From: Cupriavidus basilensis
GTDB lineage: Bacteria; Pseudomonadota; Gammaproteobacteria; Burkholderiales; Burkholderiaceae
Assembly (NCBI RefSeq): GCF_000876015.1
Contig: NZ_BBQM01000011.1
Location: 276,888 to 340,887 of the forward strand
Direction: 5' to 3'
DNA length: 64,000 nt
Below, piece after piece: positions 1 through 14,179 of the stretch (within the stretch, counting starts at the first letter, position 1; each line of letters begins with the position of its first letter). Under the pieces are notes generated by a model that was given only the letters and a program-made list of their open reading frames with translations, had not been told where the DNA came from and did no database searches. The position numbers and the translations under genes were made by a program.

Positions 1-874
1 GCAGGATCTCGCTGGCCGTGCCGATCTCCGCGCCGCTCGGGCGGAAGGCCGCCACGATCGGCCCGATCTGGCTCGGGTGGATGCTCCACTTGCGCAGGTA
101 GCCGAATTCGGCGCGCGCGCGCAGGGCGTCCTCGCCGGCGCGCTCGGGCTGGGCGATGTCGGTGCTGACGTTGTGCGAGGGCACCTTGCCGTAGCGGTGG
201 CAGGCGGCGGAGATCTCCAGCATGGCGCGCCGGATCAGCGGGTGCTCGAACTGCTGCGGCGAGCGCATGGCCTCGCCCGGGATCGCGCCGTGGTGGGCCG
301 AGACGAAATCCATCAGGCCGAAGCTCAGGCATTCGACCTGCACCAGGCGGGCGATGTCGAAGACCTGCTCGAGCGCCGCGTGTGTCTCGATCAGCACATG
401 AATCGGGATGTGGCGGGCAATGCCGGCGGCGCGCGCCACCTGGTTGACGTGGTCGGTCACGCGCGCGACCTCGACCACGTCGGCCACCTTGGGCACGACC
501 ACGTAGGCCAGGCGCGCGCCGGCGCTGCCGACCAGGATGTCGACGTCGGCGCGCCAGGCCGGGTGGGCCGGGTCGTGGATGCGCACGCCGACGCGGTTGA
601 AGCGGTTCTGCGGGCCGTTGACGAGGCGCGCGCACAGTTCGGCGTGCTCGCGCTCGAGGCCGACGGCGGCGCCGTCCTCGCAGTCGAGGGTGATGTCGAA
701 GACCGGCCCAAGCTCTTGCTGCAGGGCCAGCGATTTCAGCATCAGCTTCTCATTGCCGGCGTAGTGGTCGCACACCGGCAGTTGGGCCGCAATGGCTTCG
801 CCCTGGAACAAGACCTCGGAGGGGTGCACGTTATGGATTCTTTTCGAGGTGGGAGGGCCGGGCGGCGCGGGCAT
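1..874 (-). CDS. HpcH/HpaI aldolase / citrate lyase beta-like CoA-ester lyase (C-terminus cut by window edge)
   Basis: The minus-strand frame stays open from 874 to the window edge, giving 291 residues without a stop, so the 3' end is missing. The protein reads as a member of the HpcH/HpaI (CitE-like) TIM-barrel family, which cleaves or forms CoA esters such as malyl-CoA. Visible family marks are HPSEVLF near the N-terminus, DCEDGAAVGLE around residue 64 (acidic metal-site region), VVVPKV, IETHAALEQ and WSIHPSQI. It lies just downstream of mdh on the same strand. The ATG at 874 abuts the T-tract of the mdh terminator and has no Shine-Dalgarno, so the start is uncertain; an in-frame GTG at 829 is an alternative. 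The exact substrate cannot be read from sequence. Confidence 0.8.
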   Translation of the reverse strand, partial: MPAPPGPPTSKRIHNVHPSEVLFQGEAIAAQLPVCDHYAGNEKLMLKSLALQQELGPVFDITLDCEDGAAVGLEREHAELCARLVNGPQNRFNRVGVRIHDPAHPAWRADVDILVGSAGARLAYVVVPKVADVVEVARVTDHVNQVARAAGIARHIPIHVLIETHAALEQVFDIARLVQVECLSFGLMDFVSAHHGAIPGEAMRSPQQFEHPLIRRAMLEISAACHRYGKVPSHNVSTDIAQPERAGEDALRARAEFGYLRKWSIHPSQIGPIVAAFRPSGAEIGTASEIL

Positions 875-875
875 G

Positions 876-924
876 AAAAAAGCCGGAGCCCGCGCCGATC
901 CGTGAATCGTTGCGGGGCTCCGGC
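876..924 (-). terminator. Rho-independent terminator of mdh
   Basis: Perfect 10-bp stem, left arm 882-891 and right arm 915-924 (GCCGGAGCCC/GGGCTCCGGC). Read on the minus strand it is followed by six Ts at 881-876. It sits 40 bases after the mdh stop. The next gene's first possible ATG comes one base after the T-run, so that gene may depend on read-through. Confidence 0.85.
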
Positions 925-963
925 CTGGTCATCGGCGCTGCCTGGGACTGGATCTGAAGCGGA

Positions 964-1947
<984 letters not shown>

Positions 1948-2213
1948 GAGTACATCTCCAAACGAAAAGAGGGGGAAACTGGACAGTGTCGCGCCGGACG
2001 GTGGTCCGGACGTCACCGGGTGCGGGTTCGTCGCCACGGCGGCAGGCGGCAGTCCGCCGGCGCGCTGGGAGCGATGCCGACTGGAGTGAGCCACAACGGG
2101 TCATGGGGTGCGACAAGGCGTAAGTCTACTGCGAAGAGGGGTGCCGTATCCAGAGCGGTGCCGGCGTCGAAACCAGCGGGAGTGTAGGCGCCCATATCTG
2201 CAATGTCAATTCA

Positions 2214-2239
2214 TATGTCTTATATAAGACATAAGACAT
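2214..2239. promoter_or_regulatory. Perfect 20-bp palindrome, likely GntR operator between mdh and gntR
   Basis: Positions 2214-2233 read TATGTCTTATATAAGACATA, a perfect inverted repeat. The half-site ATAAGACAT is then repeated as a direct repeat at 2224-2232 and 2231-2239. It lies 267 bases upstream of mdh and 48 bases upstream of the divergent GntR start, where an autoregulatory site is expected. The rest of 1948-2287 shows no gene. Assignment to this GntR protein is inferred from position. Confidence 0.7.
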
Positions 2240-2287
2240 TTGATGCCGCGCTGGACGCCCTCCGCCGTTTTGTGGTGAAATTCGGCT

Positions 2288-3109
2288 ATGTCATCCCTGC
2301 CCACGCCCCTCGTTGGTACTGCCGTTGCCGCAGCGCAGGATAACGGCGCCGCTACGTCCGGCGCCGGAGCGCAATCGCCCGTCGCGGCGGTTTCGCCCAC
2401 GTTCAGCCCCCTTTACCAGCAGATCAAGGCGCTCATCACCCAGAGCCTGCAGTCCGGCGAATGGAAGCCGGGGGAGATGATCCCCAGCGAGATGGACCTG
2501 GCGGCCCGCTACAAGGTCAGCCAGGGCACCGTGCGCAAGGCCATCGACGAGCTCGCCGCCGAGAACCTGGTGGCGCGCCGCCAGGGCAAGGGCACCTTCG
2601 TCACGACCCATCACGAGGATGGCGTCAAGTTCCGTTTCCTGCGTCTCGTGCCCGATGAGGGCGAGCCGCACTATGGCGCGAGCCAGGTGCTGGAGTGCAA
2701 GCGCCTGCGCGCCCCGGCCGAGATCGCCCGCCTGCTCGACATCCGCACCGGCGACAGCGTGGTGCAGATCCGCCGCGTGCTGTTCTTCTCCGGCGAGCCC
2801 ACCGTGCTGGACGAGATCTGGCTGCTGGGCACCAATTTCAAAGGCCTGACCGCGGAGAAGCTGACCGAGTGGAAGGGCCCGATGTACGCATTGTTCGAGG
2901 CCGAGTTCGGCACCCGCATGATCCGGGCCTCGGAAAAGATCCGCGCGGTGGCCGCCGATGCCGCCACCGCCGCCCTGCTGTCCGTGGAGGCCGGCACGCC
3001 GCTGCTGTCCGTCGAGCGTGTCTCCTTCACCTACGGCGATCGCCCCGTCGAAGTCCGGCGCGGTTTGTATGTCACTACCCGGCACTATTATCAGAACGAT
3101 TTGAGCTAG
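2288..3109 (+). CDS. GntR-family (HutC subfamily) transcriptional regulator
   Basis: A 273-aa DNA-binding regulator. An N-terminal winged helix (about residues 42-108) carries the GntR signature SGEWKPGEMIPSEMDLAARY and the recognition segment VSQGTVRKAIDELAAENLV. It is followed by a UTRA-type effector domain to the C-terminus (LLSVERVSFTYGDRPVEVRRG is typical). The first 40 residues are Ala/Ser-rich and probably disordered. The gene is divergent from mdh and sits directly upstream of the sdh operon, so it plausibly senses a carboxylic acid and controls TCA genes; that role is inference. A 20-bp palindrome lies 55-74 bases upstream. The ATG at 2288 has a weak GGTGA ribosome site. Confidence 0.9.
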   Translation: MSSLPTPLVGTAVAAAQDNGAATSGAGAQSPVAAVSPTFSPLYQQIKALITQSLQSGEWKPGEMIPSEMDLAARYKVSQGTVRKAIDELAAENLVARRQGKGTFVTTHHEDGVKFRFLRLVPDEGEPHYGASQVLECKRLRAPAEIARLLDIRTGDSVVQIRRVLFFSGEPTVLDEIWLLGTNFKGLTAEKLTEWKGPMYALFEAEFGTRMIRASEKIRAVAADAATAALLSVEAGTPLLSVERVSFTYGDRPVEVRRGLYVTTRHYYQNDLS

Positions 3110-3371
3110 CTGCCGAGTGGTTATCCCGGATGATTATTGCTGTCGTCGCGATGATGGCTGCCCGCCGTTGCGCCGAAGCAGGGAAATATTACGCCGTGGC
3201 GTAGCCGCGTGCGATTGTCGGGCACGCCATGTTGGTGCGCGATAGCTGAAAATTATTGGTGCGCCGCGCAACAAAGGCGCTAAAATTATGTGGATTTGCT
3301 CCAACTGCATTCATTTGCATGCAGGGCATTGAGTAGTTTCGTTTTTTGTTTACCGCAAAATGGGGTCTCGC

Positions 3372-3782
3372 ATGGCTGAAGCCGTCAAACAAGCCAGGCC
3401 GGAGTTCCGGAACATCCATGTCACGCAGCTAGCGCGTTACAGGTTGCCCTGGGCCGGCAAGGTGTCCATCCTGCATCGCGCGAGCGGTGCCCTGATGTTC
3501 CTCCTCCTTCCTTTCGTGCTCTATCTGTTCGAGCAAAGCGTCACCTCGGAACTGAGCTTCGCAAAGTTCTCGGCGCTTCTGTCCGGCGGCTTCGTCAAGC
3601 TGGTTCTGCTGGTCCTGATCTGGGGCTACCTGCACCATTTCTGCGCCGGCATCCGTTTCCTGCTGCTCGACGTGCACGTCGGCGTGACCAAGCCCGCCTC
3701 GGCCAAGTCCGCCGTCGCCGTGCTGGTCGTCAGCCTGTTGCTCACCGCGATTTTCGGCCTGAAGCTGTTCGGCCTGTTTTGA
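3372..3782 (+). CDS. sdhC: Succinate dehydrogenase cytochrome b556 subunit
   Basis: Membrane anchor of complex II (136 aa, three hydrophobic spans) that with SdhD binds heme b and ubiquinone. The sequence SILHRASGALMFLLLPFVLYL holds the conserved HR-x-SG quinone-site motif before the first span. The His-containing stretch HHFCAGIRFLLLDVHVG fits the heme-ligand helix. I use the ATG at 3372 (MAEAVKQ) because GGGG lies six bases upstream; an in-frame ATG at 3360 adds four residues. First gene of sdhCDAB-sdhE-gltA. The 262-base gap upstream contains two copies of TTGGTGCGC and an AT-rich segment that probably holds the promoter. Confidence 0.95.
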   Translation: MAEAVKQARPEFRNIHVTQLARYRLPWAGKVSILHRASGALMFLLLPFVLYLFEQSVTSELSFAKFSALLSGGFVKLVLLVLIWGYLHHFCAGIRFLLLDVHVGVTKPASAKSAVAVLVVSLLLTAIFGLKLFGLF

Positions 3783-3793
3783 GGAGAGTCAAG

Positions 3794-4159
3794 GTGGCAA
3801 ATAATAATATCGGTCCCAAGCGTCTTGTCGTCGGTGCGCACTACGGTCTGAAAGACTGGCTCCTGCAGCGCGTCACCGCGGTCATCATGGTGGTCTTCAC
3901 CGTCGTGCTGGCGATTTCCTTCCTGCTCTCGAACGGCGCTTCCTACGAAGCGTGGGCGGGTCTCTTCTCCAATCAGTGGATGAAGGTCATCACGTTCCTC
4001 ACCATCCTGTCGCTGCTGTTCCATGCCTGGATCGGCGTGCGCGACATCTGGATGGACTATGTGAAGCCGATGGCCGTGCGCCTCGTGCTGCAAGTTCTTA
4101 CGATTCTGTGGCTCGTCGGTTGTGCGAGCTACGCTGCTCAGATTCTCTGGAGGGTGTAA
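3794..4159 (+). CDS. sdhD: Succinate dehydrogenase hydrophobic membrane anchor subunit
   Basis: Second complex II anchor, 121 aa, three membrane spans. GLKDWLLQRVTAVIMV carries the conserved Arg before span one. HAWIGVRDIWMDYVKP holds the heme-ligand His and the Asp-Tyr pair at the quinone site. The start is GTG at 3794, set by an AGGAG at 3782-3786; it follows the sdhC stop by 11 bases and precedes sdhA by 3 bases, so translation is probably coupled. Confidence 0.95.
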   Translation: MANNNIGPKRLVVGAHYGLKDWLLQRVTAVIMVVFTVVLAISFLLSNGASYEAWAGLFSNQWMKVITFLTILSLLFHAWIGVRDIWMDYVKPMAVRLVLQVLTILWLVGCASYAAQILWRV

Positions 4160-4162
4160 TAA

Positions 4163-5941
4163 ATGGTCGCAGTCAAGACTGGATTGCCGCGTCGACGTTT
4201 CGACGTGGTCATCGTCGGGGCGGGCGGCGCCGGGATGCGCGCATCCCTCCAGCTCGCGGAAGCCGGCCTGAACGTGGCCGTGCTGTCCAAGGTGTTCCCC
4301 ACGCGCTCGCACACCGTCGCGGCGCAGGGCGGCATCGGCGCCTCGCTCGGCAACATGAGCGAGGACAACTGGCACTATCACTTCTACGACACCATCAAGG
4401 GTTCCGATTGGCTGGGCGACCAGGACGCGATCGAATTCATGTGCCGTGAAGCGCCCAAGGTGGTCTACGAGCTCGAACACTTCGGCATGCCGTTCGACCG
4501 CAACGCCGACGGCACCATCTACCAGCGCCCGTTCGGCGGCCACACCTCGAACTACGGCGAGAAGCCGGTCCAGCGCGCCTGCGCCGCGGCCGACCGCACC
4601 GGCCACGCGCTGCTGCACACGCTGTACCAGCGCAACGTGCGCGCCAAGACCCACTTCTTCGTCGAATGGATGGCGCTGGACCTGATCCGCGACGAGGACG
4701 GCGACGTGCTGGGCGTGACCGCGCTGGAAATGGAAACCGGCGAAGTCTACATCCTCGAAGCCAAGACCACGCTGTTCGCCACCGGCGGCGCGGGCCGCAT
4801 CTACGCCGCTTCCACCAATGCCTTCATCAACACCGGCGACGGCCTGGGCATGGCGGCGCGCGCGGGCGTGCCGCTGGAAGACATGGAGTTCTGGCAGTTC
4901 CACCCGACCGGCGTGGCCGGCGCGGGCGTGCTGATCACCGAAGGCGTGCGCGGCGAAGGCGGCATCCTGCGCAACAAGGACGGCGAGCGCTTCATGGAGC
5001 GCTACGCGCCGACGCTGAAGGACCTGGCACCGCGCGACTTCGTCTCGCGCTCGATGGACCAGGAAATCAAGGAAGGCCGCGGCTGCGGCCCGAACGGCGA
5101 CTACGTGCTGCTGGACCTCACCCACGTCGGTGCGGACACCATCATGAAGCGCCTGCCGTCGATCCGCGAAATCGGCCTGAAGTTCGCCAACGTCGACGCG
5201 ATCAAGGAACCGATTCCCGTGGTCCCGACCATCCATTACCAGATGGGCGGCATCCCGACGAACCTCCACGGCCAGGTGGTGGCGCCGAAGAACGGCAACC
5301 CCAACGAGGTCATCAACGGCTTCTACGCGATCGGCGAATGCTCGTGCGTGTCGGTGCACGGCGCCAACCGCCTGGGCACCAACTCGCTGCTGGACCTGGT
5401 GGTGTTCGGCCGTTCGGCCGGCAACCACATCGCCGCGACCGCGATCAAGCAGAAGGAGCACAAGCCGCTGCCGGCCGACGCCGCCGACCGCGCGCTGTCG
5501 CGCCTGGCCAAGCTGCAGTCGTCGTCGTCGGGCGAGTACACCCAGGACGTGGCCAACGACATCCGCAAGAACATGCAGTCGCATGCCGGCGTGTTCCGCA
5601 CGCAGAAGCTGATGGACGAAGGCGTCGAGCGCATCCTGGAAGTGACCGAGCGCGCTGCCAACATCCACCTCAAGGACAAGTCCAAGGTCTTCAACACCGC
5701 GCTGGTGGAAGCCCTGGAAGTGTCCAACCTGGTGGAAGTGGCCAAGGCGACCATGATCTCGGCGGCAGCCCGCAAGGAATCGCGCGGCGCGCACGCCCAC
5801 AGCGACTTCCCCAATCGCGACGATCAGAACTGGCTCAAGCACACGCTGTTCTACAGCGAAGGCAATCGCCTCGACTACAAGCCGGTGAAGATGGAGCCGC
5901 TGACGGTGGAAAGCGTTCCGCCCAAGGCCCGGACCTTCTGA
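4163..5941 (+). CDS. sdhA: Succinate dehydrogenase flavoprotein subunit
   Basis: Catalytic flavoprotein of complex II (592 aa), oxidising succinate to fumarate. FAD Rossmann motif GAGGAG at residues 19-24. His50 in SHTVAAQGG is the residue expected to carry covalent FAD. Substrate-site motifs are visible: HPTG, the RGEGG loop, and the active-site arginine region NRLGTNSLLDLVVFGR near residue 400. Length is typical. The ATG at 4163 follows GGAGGG at about ten bases. Lies in the sdhCDAB operon. Confidence 0.98.
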   Translation: MVAVKTGLPRRRFDVVIVGAGGAGMRASLQLAEAGLNVAVLSKVFPTRSHTVAAQGGIGASLGNMSEDNWHYHFYDTIKGSDWLGDQDAIEFMCREAPKVVYELEHFGMPFDRNADGTIYQRPFGGHTSNYGEKPVQRACAAADRTGHALLHTLYQRNVRAKTHFFVEWMALDLIRDEDGDVLGVTALEMETGEVYILEAKTTLFATGGAGRIYAASTNAFINTGDGLGMAARAGVPLEDMEFWQFHPTGVAGAGVLITEGVRGEGGILRNKDGERFMERYAPTLKDLAPRDFVSRSMDQEIKEGRGCGPNGDYVLLDLTHVGADTIMKRLPSIREIGLKFANVDAIKEPIPVVPTIHYQMGGIPTNLHGQVVAPKNGNPNEVINGFYAIGECSCVSVHGANRLGTNSLLDLVVFGRSAGNHIAATAIKQKEHKPLPADAADRALSRLAKLQSSSSGEYTQDVANDIRKNMQSHAGVFRTQKLMDEGVERILEVTERAANIHLKDKSKVFNTALVEALEVSNLVEVAKATMISAAARKESRGAHAHSDFPNRDDQNWLKHTLFYSEGNRLDYKPVKMEPLTVESVPPKARTF

Positions 5942-5976
5942 GCACCGCGTCGAAGAGCTAAACAGGACCCACAGAA

Positions 5977-6678
5977 ATGAAGCGTATTTTCGAAGTCTAC
6001 CGCTACGATCCGGACAAGGATGCGGCACCCCGCATGCAGACCTACGAGGTCGAGCTGGACGGTCACGAGCGCATGCTGCTGGACGCGCTGGTCAAGCTGA
6101 AGAAGCTCGACGAGTCGATCTCGTTCCGCCGCTCGTGCCGCGAAGGCGTGTGCGGTTCGGACGCCATGAACATCAATGGCAAGAACGGCCTGGCCTGTCT
6201 GACCAACATGCGCGAGCTGCCGGACCGCATCGTGCTGCGCCCGCTGCCCGGCCTGCCGGTCGTGCGCGACCTGATCGTCGACATGACGCAGTTCTTCAAG
6301 CAGTATGATTCGATCAAGCCGTACCTCATCAACGACGAGCCGCCGCCCGAGAAAGAGCGCCTGCAGTCGCCCGAGGAGCGCGACGAGCTCGACGGCCTGT
6401 ACGAATGCATCCTGTGCGCGAGCTGCTCGACGTCGTGCCCGTCGTTCTGGTGGAACCCGGACAAGTTCGTCGGCCCGGCCGGCCTGCTGCAGGCCTACCG
6501 CTTCATCGCGGACAGCCGCGACCAGGCCACCGGCCAGCGCCTGGACGACCTGAACGACCCGTACCGCCTGTTCCGCTGCCACAGCATCATGAACTGCGTC
6601 GACGTCTGCCCGAAGGGGCTGAACCCGACCAAGGCCATCGGCAAGATCAAGGAGCTGATGGTTCGCCGCTCGGTCTGA
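5977..6678 (+). CDS. sdhB: Succinate dehydrogenase iron-sulfur subunit
   Basis: Electron-transfer subunit of complex II (233 aa). The N-terminal [2Fe-2S] domain has Cys54, Cys59 and Cys74, with Asp62 at the fourth position, as in E. coli SdhB. The C-terminal domain has CILCASCSTSCP and CHSIMNCVDVCPKGLNP, giving the ligands of the [4Fe-4S] and [3Fe-4S] clusters. Starts with ATG at 5977 after an AGGA site, 35 bases from the sdhA stop. Confidence 0.98.
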   Translation: MKRIFEVYRYDPDKDAAPRMQTYEVELDGHERMLLDALVKLKKLDESISFRRSCREGVCGSDAMNINGKNGLACLTNMRELPDRIVLRPLPGLPVVRDLIVDMTQFFKQYDSIKPYLINDEPPPEKERLQSPEERDELDGLYECILCASCSTSCPSFWWNPDKFVGPAGLLQAYRFIADSRDQATGQRLDDLNDPYRLFRCHSIMNCVDVCPKGLNPTKAIGKIKELMVRRSV

Positions 6679-6760
6679 CCGCGCGGTGGTTGTAAGCGGC
6701 GCGTCAGCCCGGGCCTGCACCATGCAGCCCGGGCGATGCGCCGGAAGTAGGTAGGGACCT

Positions 6761-7048
6761 ATGAGCGAAAGTACTTCCCCCAGTTTCTCCCACCAGGCCG
6801 ATCCGCACCGGCGTGCGCGATTGCGCTGGCGCGCGCGGCGCGGCCTCCTGGAGAACGACATCATCGTCGAACGTTTTTTCAACCGTTACGAGCAAAACCT
6901 GTCCGATGAGGACGTGGCTTCGCTCTCCCAGCTGTTCGAGCTGGGCGACAACGAGTTGATGGACCTGCTGCTTGCCCGCAAGGAGCTGGACGGTGAGCTC
7001 GACACGCCCCCGATGCGGCATGTGATCTCTCTGCTGCGTTCGGTCTGA
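6761..7048 (+). CDS. sdhE: FAD assembly factor SdhE (CptB/YgfY family)
   Basis: A 95-aa helical protein of the SdhE family, which helps attach FAD covalently to SdhA. The family signature RG-x-x-E appears as RGLLE at residues 27-31, followed by the typical acidic helical part ([14 protein letters not shown]). Its place between sdhB and gltA supports the role. It carries a somewhat longer N-terminal tail ([12 protein letters not shown]) than the enteric protein. Confidence 0.93.
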   Translation: MSESTSPSFSHQADPHRRARLRWRARRGLLENDIIVERFFNRYEQNLSDEDVASLSQLFELGDNELMDLLLARKELDGELDTPPMRHVISLLRSV

Positions 7049-7089
7049 GTATCGTCAACATCATTAGTCAAGCATTTGAAGGAACCGAC

Positions 7090-8391
<1,302 letters not shown>

Positions 8392-8456
8392 TTTTCCGCG
8401 GCGGGCGGCCCGCGCGGCCGCCCGCGGCAGTGCCACGAGCAGTGCAGCAATACCAG

Positions 8457-8480
8457 ACGCCCCGGCTTGCCGGGGCGTTT
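8457..8480 (+). terminator. Rho-independent terminator after gltA
   Basis: Stem CGCCCCGGC (8458-8466) with GCCGGGGCG (8469-8477), tight loop, followed by TTT. Sixty-six bases after the gltA stop; marks the end of the sdhCDAB-sdhE-gltA unit. Confidence 0.85.
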
Positions 8481-8606
8481 GTCATTCAAGGCCGGCACCG
8501 CTTTGTGCATTGCGGGAGAATCATTGCCGCCCAGGTGGTGAAACCGGCAATTTCTGGCCATTTGTGCCGTGGTTGAGCCGCTAAGGTCCTCATTAATTGT
8601 GCAGAT

Positions 8607-8932
8607 TTGATGCCGGACGGGAAATTTGCCCCTATAATGCGGGCTGCTTTGCCGACAGCAGCCGGGCCACCCTTCCGGATTGCGCCGCGGCGAGCGGGGC
8701 AGGCGAATCACCTGCGCAATAGAGAACGCATCCACGTTGTCTTTCCGAACCAAGGTCCTTCGCCACGGCGCGGGGCTGACACATGCCGGGCCCCGCATAC
8801 GCTGTTCATTGTCTTCGTCGGCCCGTCTTCCGCGCTCGGGCGTTTTTCTCGGCGGTAGTTCGCGGGTGTTGTTCGATTGCGCAGGTCATGCCGCCACCAG
8901 CCCGTGACCACTACATAATCGAGGAGCTCCTG
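8607..8932 (+). promoter_or_regulatory. Probable promoter and long 5' leader of the branched-chain amino acid transporter genes
   Basis: A perfect TATAAT lies at 8633-8638. The best -35 look-alike, TTGATG at 8607-8612, is 20 bases away, which is long. Downstream, about 290 bases precede the binding-protein gene and include a stem GGCTGCT/AGCAGCC (8642-8648 with 8657-8663) and a GCGGGGC/GCCCCGC pair near 8768-8795. I recognise no riboswitch family and no convincing leader peptide here. The segment 8481-8606 shows nothing recognisable. Confidence 0.45.
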
Positions 8933-10048
8933 ATGACGCTGTCCCGTCTTACGTCCATCTCCCTGGCCGCCGCACTGGCGGCCTTCGGCGCCGCCGCCCA
9001 CGCGGAAACCGTCAAGATCGCCATCGCCGGCCCCATGAGCGGCTCGGTTGCGCAGTATGGCGACATGGTCAAGGCCGGCGCGCTGACCGCCATCGAGCAG
9101 ATCAACGCGGCCGGCGGCGCCGGCGGCAACAAGTTCGAAGTGGTGCTGATGGACGACGCCTGCGAACCGAAGCAGGCCGTCGCCGTCGCCAACAAGATCG
9201 TCAGCCAGAAGATCAGGTACGTGATCGGCCACGTGTGCTCGGGTTCCACGATCCCGGCCTCCGACATCTACGAGAACGAAGGCGTCGTGATGGTGACGCC
9301 GTCGGCCACCGCGCCGCAGCTCACCGAGAACAAGAAGCGCAAGTTCATCTTCCGCACCATCGGCCGCGACGACCAGCAAGGCCCGGCCGCCGCCCAGTAC
9401 ATCATCGCCAAGGTCAAGCCCAAGAAGGTCGCCGTGCTGCACGACAAGCAGTCGTACGGCCAGGGCATCGCCTCGTCGGTGAAGAAGGACCTGGAAGCCG
9501 CCAAGATCCCGGTGGCCGTGTTCGAAGGCATCAACGCCGGCGACTCCGACTACTCCGCGGTGATCACCAAGCTCAAGTCGCAGGGCGTGGACTTCGTCTA
9601 CTTCGGTGGCTACCACCCCGAGATGGGCCTGCTGCTGCGCCAGGCGCGCGAGCAGGGCGTCAAGGCCACCTTCATGGGCCCCGAAGGCGTGGGCAACAAG
9701 GACGTGACGGCCATCGCCGGCCCGGCCTCCGAAGGCATGCTGGTGACGCTGCCGGCCGACTTCTCGGCCGACCCGGCCAACGCCGCGCTGGTCAAGGCCT
9801 TCGCCGACAAGAAGCGCGACGCCAACGGCCCGTTCCAGATGCCGTCGTACGCCGCGGTGCAGATCATCGGCGACGCCATCGCCGGCGCCAAGAGCACGGA
9901 CCCGGCCAAGGTTGCCGCGTACATGCACAAGAACGCCTTCCAGACCCCGATCGGCAAGGTCGAGTACGACGCCCAGGGCGACCTCAAGTCGTTCAAGTTC
10001 GTCGTCTTCACCTGGCACAAGGACGCCACCAAGACCGCAGCCAACTAA
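8933..10048 (+). CDS. Branched-chain amino acid ABC transporter, periplasmic binding protein
   Basis: Periplasmic ligand-binding protein of the Leu/Ile/Val (LivJ/LivK) type, 371 aa. A clear Sec signal peptide ends AAAHA-E after residue 24. The mature part starts ETVKIAIAGPMSGSVAQYG, typical of type I periplasmic binding folds. The frame is open well upstream, but the ATG at 8933 follows GAGGAG at 8921-8926 and begins the signal peptide, so I use it. It is followed by a hairpin and then the permease and ATPase genes. The ligand could be a branched-chain or related amino acid or amide; sequence alone does not decide. Confidence 0.93.
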   Translation: MTLSRLTSISLAAALAAFGAAAHAETVKIAIAGPMSGSVAQYGDMVKAGALTAIEQINAAGGAGGNKFEVVLMDDACEPKQAVAVANKIVSQKIRYVIGHVCSGSTIPASDIYENEGVVMVTPSATAPQLTENKKRKFIFRTIGRDDQQGPAAAQYIIAKVKPKKVAVLHDKQSYGQGIASSVKKDLEAAKIPVAVFEGINAGDSDYSAVITKLKSQGVDFVYFGGYHPEMGLLLRQAREQGVKATFMGPEGVGNKDVTAIAGPASEGMLVTLPADFSADPANAALVKAFADKKRDANGPFQMPSYAAVQIIGDAIAGAKSTDPAKVAAYMHKNAFQTPIGKVEYDAQGDLKSFKFVVFTWHKDATKTAAN

Positions 10049-10066
10049 GCCGCACATCGGCTTCGC

Positions 10067-10098
10067 ACGCCCCGCCCGGCATACCGGCGGGGCGTTTT
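10067..10098 (+). terminator. Intra-operon terminator-like hairpin after the binding-protein gene
   Basis: ACGCCCCGCCCGG (10067-10079) pairs with CCGGCGGGGCGT (10084-10095) with one bulged C and is followed by TTTT. Placed between the binding-protein and permease genes, it would give more binding protein than membrane parts, a usual arrangement. Confidence 0.75.
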
Positions 10099-10235
10099 GG
10101 TATCGGGCCGCGGCCCGGCCGGCCCGCGCGCCGCGGCATGAGCGCGGCGCGCGCGGCATCCGTCCTGTCCGGCCTCGCCGGTCCCGGGGCTCGCCGCTTT
10201 CAAGGCGCCGGTTTCAAAGTAATGGGGCTTCCCGC

Positions 10236-11162
<927 letters not shown>

Positions 11163-11172
11163 GGAGCGCGCG

Positions 11173-13904
<2,732 letters not shown>

Positions 13905-13910
13905 CCTCTG

Positions 13911-13950
13911 GCGCTCTTCCCCGCGGCGGGGGAGGGCGCCAGCCCCTTTT
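13911..13950 (+). terminator. Possible terminator after livF
   Basis: Imperfect GC-rich inverted repeat (GCGCTCTTCCCCGC with GCGGGGGAGGGCGC, some G-T pairs) shortly after the livF stop, followed by a TTTT a few bases later. Weaker than the others in this window. The remaining 230 bases before leuC contain no gene; CATAAT at 14041-14046 could be part of the leuC promoter. Confidence 0.4.
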
Positions 13951-14179
13951 CGCCATCGGCGAAATCCCCCTTTCGCCAATCACATTACATCGGCAGGCCC
14001 GATCCGCGCGGGCGGAGGCCGGCCGCGCGCTATCGCTGTGGCATAATCGATTGTGATGTCAAGCATTGCTGCAAGCTGCATTTCCTGCACGCATCCGGCG
14101 CGACAAAACCTCCCCGCAAACTACCGCGCGACGCCGCCAACCGTGCTGAACCGAACGGTCCCGGCCCGCCCATCGCATC

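Noticed and set aside
3626..6028. An 800-codon open frame on the minus strand across sdhC-sdhB
   Set aside because: It is antisense to clearly conserved sdh genes, rich in His, Arg, Val and Asp in the way expected from reading GC-rich codons backwards, and has no family motifs. The same applies to other long antisense frames, for example 43721-47185.
8783..8932. N-terminal extension of the branched-chain amino acid binding protein
   Set aside because: The extension would place 50 residues before the signal peptide. The ATG at 8933 has a strong ribosome site and gives a normal signal sequence.
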